NCBI GenBank assembly: GCA_002212725.1
Contig: MTCR01000072.1
Coordinates: 1 to 47,610 of the forward strand
Length of the DNA: 47,610 nucleotides
From: Sphingobacteriales bacterium TSM_CSM
GTDB lineage: Bacteria; Bacteroidota; Bacteroidia; Chitinophagales; UBA2359
Direction: 5' to 3'
In this document: one piece after another, positions 42,360 through 47,610 of the stretch
Numbering within the stretch: position 1 is the stretch's first letter
Layout: every line of letters starts with the position of its first letter
Made by a program: the position numbers and the translations under genes
Notes under the pieces: model-generated
Databases searched by the model: none
Told to the model about the DNA's origin: nothing
What the model saw: the letters and a program-made list of their open reading frames with translations, nothing else

Positions 42360-43829
42360 ATGAAAAAAATTTTCTACTTCTTGATTTCTGTATTATGCTG
42401 TATTAGCAGTGTGCGCCTTATGGCACAGGAACGGGGAGATGTATTGGCCGATTCGCTGTTGGCATCATATTCGTCGGGGCAGGTTGCCAACTTATATATT
42501 TCGGCCGGTTTGCCGCCCAGCGTTATTAATGTAGAATACGGAATTGAGGAATACAAAATTACCTACCAAACCATTGATGCCGATGGTTCGCCTACCTTTG
42601 CCACCGGATTGCTGGTATTGCCGGTAAACCCCACCTGCCCGCTGCCGTTGGGCGTGTATAACCACGGCACTTTTACCGATTATGCTTCTATGCCCTCTAA
42701 CCTGGGGCAGGAGCACATGATTGGCGTAAGCTACGCCACCACCGGCTATGTGGGCGTATTGCCCGATTTGGTAGGTTACGGCAGCAGCCCCGGTTTTCCC
42801 AACTACCAACATGCGCGCTCTACCGGCACAGCCAATGTTGACATGCTAAGGGCTGCCCGCCTTTTTTGCCAGCAAAAAGGCATTGACCTGAACGGACAAA
42901 TTTTTATTACCGGCTACTCACAGGGCGGCCACTCGGCCATGGCGGCCCACCGCGAACTGGAACTCTACTATGCCAATGAGTTTACCGTAACAGCCTGCGC
43001 ACCTCTTTCGGGCGCCTATGATATGTCGGGCACACAAACCAATTTCGTGTTCTCCGATAACCATTATGAAGGCAATATCTATTTGGGTTTCATCATTATG
43101 GCTTTTAAAGAAATTTACCCCGATTTGCTGCCCTGGAGTTTTAGCGAGGTGTTTCTGCCGCCTTACGATACCCTTTTATATAACCACCTGAGCGCTTTTA
43201 ACACCCCGCTGGGTGTGCTGAACAGCATGTTGCCCACCGACCCGCACGACCTCATGCAACCCGATTTGCTGGAAGCTTTTTTTGCCGACCCCAATCACCC
43301 CTTCAGGCAGGTGCTGCGCGACAATGATGTGTATGACTGGGCACCTTCGGCACCGGTACAAATGGGCTATTGCGAGGGCGATTCTTCTATCTACTATCAA
43401 AATGCTATTTTGGCCCGAAATACGTTTATTGCCAATGGTTCCACCAATGTAGAGGCAGTTAGCCGCGGCGCTGCTTTCGGGCATGGTGAATGTATTTTAC
43501 CCGCCATTCTGGCAGCCAAAAACTGGTTCGACTCACTGAAGGAAACCTGTGGTCAAACCGGTATAGAACAAAGCATTGCATCGGGCGAAGCAAACCTGCA
43601 GGTTTACCCCAACCCTATGGCGGTAAATACCACCTTTATGCTGAACCTGCCCGATAAAGTGATGTCGAAAATTGATATTTACGATATGTCGGGAAGGTTG
43701 GTAAAATCGTTTCCGCGGGTAAATGTGCAGCAATATACCATTAATAAAGACGGACTGACACCCGGCATTTACCTGGCACAGGTTACCGCCGATAGAGTTT
43801 ACCGCGTTAAATTGGTGGTAAATGAGTAA
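42360..43829 (+). CDS. Secreted lipase-like alpha/beta hydrolase with T9SS sorting domain
   Basis: From the ATG at 42360 (an in-frame upstream codon at 42318 adds nonsense) this is 489 residues. A signal peptide (MKKIFYFLISVLCCISSVRL) is followed by an alpha/beta hydrolase: the nucleophile elbow GYSQGG (Ser187), an acid candidate in CEGDSS and His in AFGHGEC, with ADGSPTFATGLLVLPV typical of secretory lipases. The C-terminal 70 residues begin LQVYPNPMAVNTTF and end GLTPGIYLAQVTADRVYRVK, a clear T9SS type A sorting domain. The enzyme is thus exported and probably attached to the surface or released. Ester or lipid is the likely substrate. Confidence 0.92.
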   Translation: MKKIFYFLISVLCCISSVRLMAQERGDVLADSLLASYSSGQVANLYISAGLPPSVINVEYGIEEYKITYQTIDADGSPTFATGLLVLPVNPTCPLPLGVYNHGTFTDYASMPSNLGQEHMIGVSYATTGYVGVLPDLVGYGSSPGFPNYQHARSTGTANVDMLRAARLFCQQKGIDLNGQIFITGYSQGGHSAMAAHRELELYYANEFTVTACAPLSGAYDMSGTQTNFVFSDNHYEGNIYLGFIIMAFKEIYPDLLPWSFSEVFLPPYDTLLYNHLSAFNTPLGVLNSMLPTDPHDLMQPDLLEAFFADPNHPFRQVLRDNDVYDWAPSAPVQMGYCEGDSSIYYQNAILARNTFIANGSTNVEAVSRGAAFGHGECILPAILAAKNWFDSLKETCGQTGIEQSIASGEANLQVYPNPMAVNTTFMLNLPDKVMSKIDIYDMSGRLVKSFPRVNVQQYTINKDGLTPGIYLAQVTADRVYRVKLVVNE

Positions 43830-43843
43830 AATTTCCGGTAAAC

Positions 43844-44011
43844 TATTCAGGTACTATTTGTAAATCCGGTCATTTTCTCTTGTTCCTTGTTAATTTGAAG
43901 CATTGACCATAAAGAGCAAAAAAAACTTTGCGGAACTTTGCGTTCTTTGCGGTAAAATGGAAGGAATTCAGTGAAGAACATCATGAACAAAGGTACAACC
44001 TAAATAAGTAC
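43844..44011. repeat. Intergenic repeat, copy A
   Basis: This 168-base stretch aligns almost end to end with 47301-47478, roughly 80% identical by eye. Shared blocks include TGAAGCATTGACC/TGAAGTATTGACC, AAAGAGCAAAAA, GTTCTTTGCGGTAAA, GGAATTCAGT and ACAAAGGTACAACCT. It lies between two convergent genes and is followed by a terminator. No frame in it is conserved. Confidence 0.75.
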
Positions 44012-44053
44012 AATTTCCGAAGCATGGCAGAGCAGTTCATGACGCGCTGCCAT

Positions 44054-44093
44054 AAAAGGAAAGCCGGCCACAAATGCGGCCGGCTTTCCTTTT
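44054..44093. terminator. Bidirectional terminator between lipase-like and FMN reductase genes
   Basis: AAAAGGAAAGCCGGCC (44054-44069) and its exact complement (44078-44093) form a 16-bp stem around an 8-base loop. The A-run before and the T-run after let it work in both directions. It lies 18 bases past the FMN reductase stop and 224 bases past the lipase stop. Confidence 0.85.
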
Positions 44094-44111
44094 ATTTGGC
44101 GGTATATACCG

Positions 44112-44681
44112 TTACTGTAACACCTGCGAAAATTGCCGCGCACCCAAAACCACTTCTTTTCCCAATAACTGTAATTGTTTTTCTATGGACGGGTCTTGCA
44201 GGTTGCCGTTTTCGTCAAATACCTGCCATGCGCGGGCAACGGCAACGGTCATGGGCACTGTCCAGCCGCGCAAGGCACGCACTATAAACTCCATGGTGTT
44301 AATGGCCTGCAACCCCTGTACGCCGCCGGCAGTGCTTATAAGCCCTACCACTTTGTTGGTAAGGTATTTGGGGGTATGATTGCTGAGCAGTTCCAGCCAG
44401 TCAATTGCATTTTTAAAAGCGCCGCTAATGGTGCCGTGGTACAAAGGGCTGCACCAAATAAGGCCGTGCGCATCGGCAACGGCATTGCACATGGCTTGTG
44501 CCATAGGAGGAACATTGTTGATGCGCGTATCATACATGGGCAGGTTCATTTCATCAATATCAAACAAGGTTGTTTCGGCGCCAAGTTCGGCTGCTCCGCG
44601 CAAGGCATATTGAAGGGCGAATAAACTGTTGGAGTTTTCGGTTAAGGAGCCGCCAATGCCTACTATTTTAATGTTTTCCAT
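44112..44681 (-). CDS. NAD(P)H-dependent FMN reductase-like flavoprotein
   Basis: This 189-residue protein has a flavodoxin-like fold of the NADPH-dependent FMN reductase family. Seen: the N-terminal phosphate-binding IVGIGGSLTENSNS (5-18), the FMN-contacting CSPLYHGTISGAFKNAIDWL (about 77-96), and a Gly-rich STAGGVQG loop. It may reduce free flavin or quinone or azo compounds; the electron acceptor is unknown. It is convergent with the lipase gene, with a strong bidirectional terminator between. Start ATG at 44681. Confidence 0.92.
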   Translation of the reverse strand: MENIKIVGIGGSLTENSNSLFALQYALRGAAELGAETTLFDIDEMNLPMYDTRINNVPPMAQAMCNAVADAHGLIWCSPLYHGTISGAFKNAIDWLELLSNHTPKYLTNKVVGLISTAGGVQGLQAINTMEFIVRALRGWTVPMTVAVARAWQVFDENGNLQDPSIEKQLQLLGKEVVLGARQFSQVLQ

Positions 44682-45098
44682 TTTTATTTCAGGTAGTTTT
44701 GTTTCCTTAATAACAACAGCCGGTCAATTTTGTTTGCGGCACAGGGTTGTGGTAAATGTACCCCGGCAGCCTGCCCAATTCACTGTTGTTCCCAAAACCG
44801 GAAAATATTCTTTATTATGGAGATTGTAAACCCATTAAGTCGGGAATAAATTTTTTTGAAAAAAATTAATTTACGATATTGTTGTTTCTGTTTTATGTCT
44901 TACATTTGTATAAAAGTTGCCCTTTCCGGCTTATTTGTAAGATACATAATGAGGTAGTGTGCCGGTTACATGTGCAAGTTAGCGGGTTTTTAAATAGTCA
45001 AAATGAGCGCTCATGCCGTAAAACGGCTCAATTTTTGCGCATTATTTAAACAAAACCTGTTTTACGGCGTCAAAAAAAAAGCACAATACTTCAATCTT
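44682..45098. other. Divergent non-coding region with the PorE-like gene promoter
   Basis: No gene seen. The strong promoter at 44879-44908 belongs to the plus-strand PorE-like gene. Its in-frame N-terminal extension from 45003 to 45098 is leader sequence, not protein. Confidence 0.55.
44879..44908 (+). promoter_or_regulatory. Promoter of the PorE-like gene
   Basis: TTG (44879-44881), a 19-base spacer and TACATTTG (44901-44908) fit the Bacteroidota consensus. Transcription should begin near 44915, leaving a leader of about 185 bases before the ATG at 45099. Confidence 0.6.
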
Positions 45099-47234
45099 AT
45101 GAAAATCACCACTTCTTTGTTTTTTATGCTGTTTTTGCTGGCAGCAAACTGTTCAAACGCTTTTTCACAAAATTTAATGAAACAAGCCAATGAGTATTTT
45201 GAACGTTATGAATACACCAATGCCATTGACCTATACCAGCAAATTTTAAAAAAAGACAAAAACAATGCAGAGGCGCTTGAAAAAATTGCCGAGTGTTACC
45301 GCCTTACCAGCAACTACCACAAAGCAGAAAGCGCTTACAAAAAAGCTGCAAAATACAATCCGGACCAGCCAATTTTGCAGTTCAGATACGGACAGGCATT
45401 AATGGCAAACAGAAAGTATGAAGAAGCTATTGCCGTTTTTGAAAAGTATTCCGAATTGGTTCCTTACGATTCGAGAGGATGGCAGTTTACCCAATCCTGT
45501 AAAAGCATTAAAAAATTACAACTCGATTCGGGACAGTATAACATTACCTCACTTCCAATTAATTCAAAAGGGTCTGATTTTTCGCCCTCCTTTTTTAATG
45601 ATGGGCTGGTATTTGCCTCCGGCCGGAATTTGTCTGCTTTTGAACAAAAAGACGGATGGACAGGCGAGGCATTTCTTGACCTGTACTATACCGAACCGCA
45701 GGCAGAAGGCTGGACAGAACCCGTTGTGCTTCCCGGAAAAACCAATACGCCTGCACATGAAGGCCCGGCCACTTTTAACAAGTTCGGAACCCTGATGTAT
45801 TTTACCCGGAGTGCAACCAAAGGCGAGTCAAAAAAATCGGGTACGGTAAACCTTAAATTGTATCAGGCAAAATGGGTGAACGGAAAATGGACCGATGTTG
45901 ATGAACTGCCGTTTAACAGCAATGATTACTCTGTTGGGCAGCCGGCGTTGTCGCCCGAGGGTAAAACCCTGTACTTTACCTCCGATATGCCCAATGGCTA
46001 CGGCGGAAAAGACCTGTATAAAAGCGAATACATAAACGGGAAATGGACCGCACCCCAAAACCTGGGACGCAGTATTAATACCGAAGGTGACGAAATGTTT
46101 CCTACTGTACAAAGCGATGGTACACTTTATTTTTCTTCCGATGGCTTGGGAGGAGTTGGCGGGCTTGATATTTTTGTAGCTGTTAATAAAAACGGCGCAT
46201 GGATTGTAGATAATGCCGGATACCCCATTAACAGTTCTATGGATGATTTCGGGCTTATACTGCAACCCGATAAGCAAAAGGGGTATTTCTCTTCTAACCG
46301 CCCCGGAAGCCGGAAAGACGACATTTATCAGGTAGCCATTCATACCAAAAAAGCCGAGCAAATTTTATCTAACCAATCAAACCCCCAACCGGTTGCCCCG
46401 CAACCCGCAGTGGAAAACGGCAGCATGAAAGTAAACCTCAACCAACCGGCTTTACCTTCGGGCAAAGACAATGTGTACATAGAAACCCCCCCCCCTGATT
46501 TGCCCGACCCGGCAAACAATCTGCAAGCAAATATACCAAAATGGAAGCCGCCTGTTACAACCAAACCCGACACCGCAGCTTTGCAGAATGCCTCTTATAT
46601 TCTTATAGGCCATGTTGTTGATTATGCTACTAACCGCCCGCTTAACGGAATACGAGTGGAATTAAAAAACTTAATAAACAACACTATTTACCGGGCAAAT
46701 GCCGATACACAGGGCGCATTTCAGTTTAACCTGGAACCGGAAAAACACTATGAGGTTTACATTATTAATGATGAGGGACAGCCCCAAGAAAATAAAATCA
46801 TAGACACCGGCAACAAGGAAAGTGGTGAGTATTTACAGGTATTGCTAACGCCTAAATCAAAAATACTGCCGGATAATCAGAAAAATCCGGCCGACACTTC
46901 CGGTATTTATGGAAATGAGGAAACACCGCCCACCACCACCTATATAAAAAAAGAGGTTTCTCCTTATTCTTTTAAAGTGCAATTTGGCTCTTTTAAAAAA
47001 GAACCCAACAAGCATACGGGTTTTACCATAAACATGCCTCCTGACTCAACAACAGAACCCAGCCCCACCGGTTTAACCCGCTATGTAAGCCGCAGCTTTG
47101 ACAGCCTGGAAGAGGCTGAACAATACCGGGCCGAGCTAATCAGCAAGGGCTATACAAAAGAATCTTTTATTGTTTTGTACATTAATGGCATTCGCCATGA
47201 GGGAGATGCCATGAAGTATCTTTCAGAACACTAA
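45099..47234 (+). CDS. PorE-like envelope protein: TPR, beta-propeller, regulatory domain, SPOR-like end
   Basis: From the ATG at 45099 (MKITTSLFFMLFLLAANC) this is 711 residues; the in-frame extension to 45003 has no signal peptide at its start. Domains: signal peptide with a Cys at 18 (poor lipobox); TPRs about 26-125; WD40-like PD40 blades about 155-420 (LSPEGKTLYFTSDMPNGYGG, FSSNRPGSRKDDIYQV); a Pro/Gln-rich linker; a carboxypeptidase-regulatory-like domain (GHVVDYATNRPLNGIRVELK); and a C-terminal SPOR-like domain with FKVQFGSFKKEP, TRYVSRSFDSLEEAEQYRAE and FIVLYINGIR. PorE of T9SS has an OmpA domain there. SPOR also binds peptidoglycan, so periplasmic anchoring may be kept. Confidence 0.88.
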   Translation: MKITTSLFFMLFLLAANCSNAFSQNLMKQANEYFERYEYTNAIDLYQQILKKDKNNAEALEKIAECYRLTSNYHKAESAYKKAAKYNPDQPILQFRYGQALMANRKYEEAIAVFEKYSELVPYDSRGWQFTQSCKSIKKLQLDSGQYNITSLPINSKGSDFSPSFFNDGLVFASGRNLSAFEQKDGWTGEAFLDLYYTEPQAEGWTEPVVLPGKTNTPAHEGPATFNKFGTLMYFTRSATKGESKKSGTVNLKLYQAKWVNGKWTDVDELPFNSNDYSVGQPALSPEGKTLYFTSDMPNGYGGKDLYKSEYINGKWTAPQNLGRSINTEGDEMFPTVQSDGTLYFSSDGLGGVGGLDIFVAVNKNGAWIVDNAGYPINSSMDDFGLILQPDKQKGYFSSNRPGSRKDDIYQVAIHTKKAEQILSNQSNPQPVAPQPAVENGSMKVNLNQPALPSGKDNVYIETPPPDLPDPANNLQANIPKWKPPVTTKPDTAALQNASYILIGHVVDYATNRPLNGIRVELKNLINNTIYRANADTQGAFQFNLEPEKHYEVYIINDEGQPQENKIIDTGNKESGEYLQVLLTPKSKILPDNQKNPADTSGIYGNEETPPTTTYIKKEVSPYSFKVQFGSFKKEPNKHTGFTINMPPDSTTEPSPTGLTRYVSRSFDSLEEAEQYRAELISKGYTKESFIVLYINGIRHEGDAMKYLSEH

Positions 47235-47253
47235 AAGCAAGTTAAAATTAATG

Positions 47254-47292
47254 GAGGCAGCCTTACCGGAAGGTAAGGCTGCCTCGTTGTTT
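47254..47292 (+). terminator. Rho-independent terminator of the PorE-like gene
   Basis: GAGGCAGCCTTACC (47254-47267) and its exact complement (47272-47285) form a 14-bp stem capped by a GGAA tetraloop of GNRA type. GTTGTTT follows. It begins 20 bases after the stop. Confidence 0.85.
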
Positions 47293-47300
47293 ATGTAGCT

Positions 47301-47478
47301 ATTTAGGTACCATCTGCAAATTCCGGCATTTTTTCTTGTTCTTTACTGATTTGAAGTATTGACCAAAGAGCAAAAATAAACTTTGCCGAACTTTGCGCAA
47401 AACTTTGCGTTCTTTGCGGTAAAGTGAAAGGAATTCAGTTAAGAACATCACCAACAAAGGTACAACCTGAATAAGTAC
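47301..47478. repeat. Intergenic repeat, copy B
   Basis: This is the partner of copy A (43844-44011), colinear along its whole length. It has an extra 15 or so bases within the CTTTGCG tract (three ACTTTGCG-like phrases instead of two). It follows the terminator of the PorE-like gene and precedes the stop of the next minus-strand gene, so again lies between convergent genes. Confidence 0.75.
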
Positions 47479-47510
47479 TTGTTTATTAACACAAGGAGGT
47501 TGCCGCCGGG

Positions 47511-47610
47511 TTAATTTGCAGCATACAAATAGGCAAAAACAGTTTGCATAAATTCTTCAATGGAAGTAGGGGTAGTGCTGTTGTTGTTGCGCACGGCTTG
47601 TTCCAGTACA
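47511..47610 (-). CDS. C-terminal end of an unidentified protein (cut by window edge)
   Basis: On the minus strand an open frame of 32 codons runs from the window edge to a TAA at 47513-47511. It ends SIEEFMQTVFAYLYAAN, an amphipathic helix of normal composition. The remainder is outside the window and the family cannot be named from this piece. Confidence 0.5.
   Translation of the reverse strand, partial: VLEQAVRNNNSTTPTSIEEFMQTVFAYLYAAN

Noticed and set aside
45003-45098. An earlier start of the PorE-like protein
   Set aside because: It would bury the signal peptide 32 residues inside the protein; the ATG at 45099 places it at the N-terminus.

Overview
The window looks like chromosomal DNA of a Bacteroidota bacterium, probably near the Chitinophagales/Saprospirales. 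The reasons are: a Bacteroidota-type HU protein; DUF2480 and DUF3467 proteins; secreted proteins ending in type IX secretion (T9SS) sorting domains; a PorE-like TPR/beta-propeller protein; genes without Shine-Dalgarno sequences; and several matches to the Bacteroidota promoter (TTG/TTTG, about 20 bases, TAnnTTTG). No rRNA, tRNA, CRISPR array, transposase or prophage was recognised. Genes are mostly ordinary housekeeping, transport and cell-surface functions.

Left part (1-13200): a truncated TPR protein, HU, RecQ helicase, urocanate hydratase and isopentenyl-diphosphate isomerase, all on the minus strand. An 800-base non-coding stretch follows, then a small membrane protein (-), a polyprenyl diphosphate synthase (+), an orphan oxidase subunit III-like protein (+), a copper-type P1B ATPase (-) and a DUF3467 protein (+). 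IDI makes DMAPP, which the polyprenyl synthase extends. The oxidase subunit and the Cu ATPase may both serve respiratory copper enzymes.

Middle (13400-24600, all +): a VTC-type polyphosphate polymerase-like protein overlaps a DUF4956 membrane protein and is followed by the nicotinamide riboside transporter PnuC. An AT-rich two-gene type III restriction-modification system (res then mod) lies between pnuC and a NadR-like nicotinamide riboside kinase. These two NAD-salvage genes are usually neighbours, so the restriction system looks like an insertion. A pentapeptide-repeat protein and a YfhO-type membrane protein follow.

Right part (24700-47610): surface and accessory genes. These are a parallel beta-helix protein, a Uma2-family protein, a three-gene minus-strand operon (two S74-chaperone 'tail fiber domain' surface proteins plus a cupin with a twin-arginine start), a large helical protein of unknown function, SCP2-like, DUF2480 and enoyl-CoA hydratase proteins, MgtC, a GNAT/GMC-oxidoreductase pair, a TMTC-like membrane TPR protein, ComF, a T9SS-exported lipase-like hydrolase, an FMN reductase and a PorE-like protein whose C-terminus resembles SPOR rather than OmpA.

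The most interesting points are the restriction-modification island splitting the NAD-salvage pair, a dispersed repeat found only between convergent genes (two good copies and one partial), the SPOR-ended PorE-like protein, and the 51-bp coding repeat with a higher-order internal duplication. No clear-cut new defence or mobile system was found beyond the type III system.
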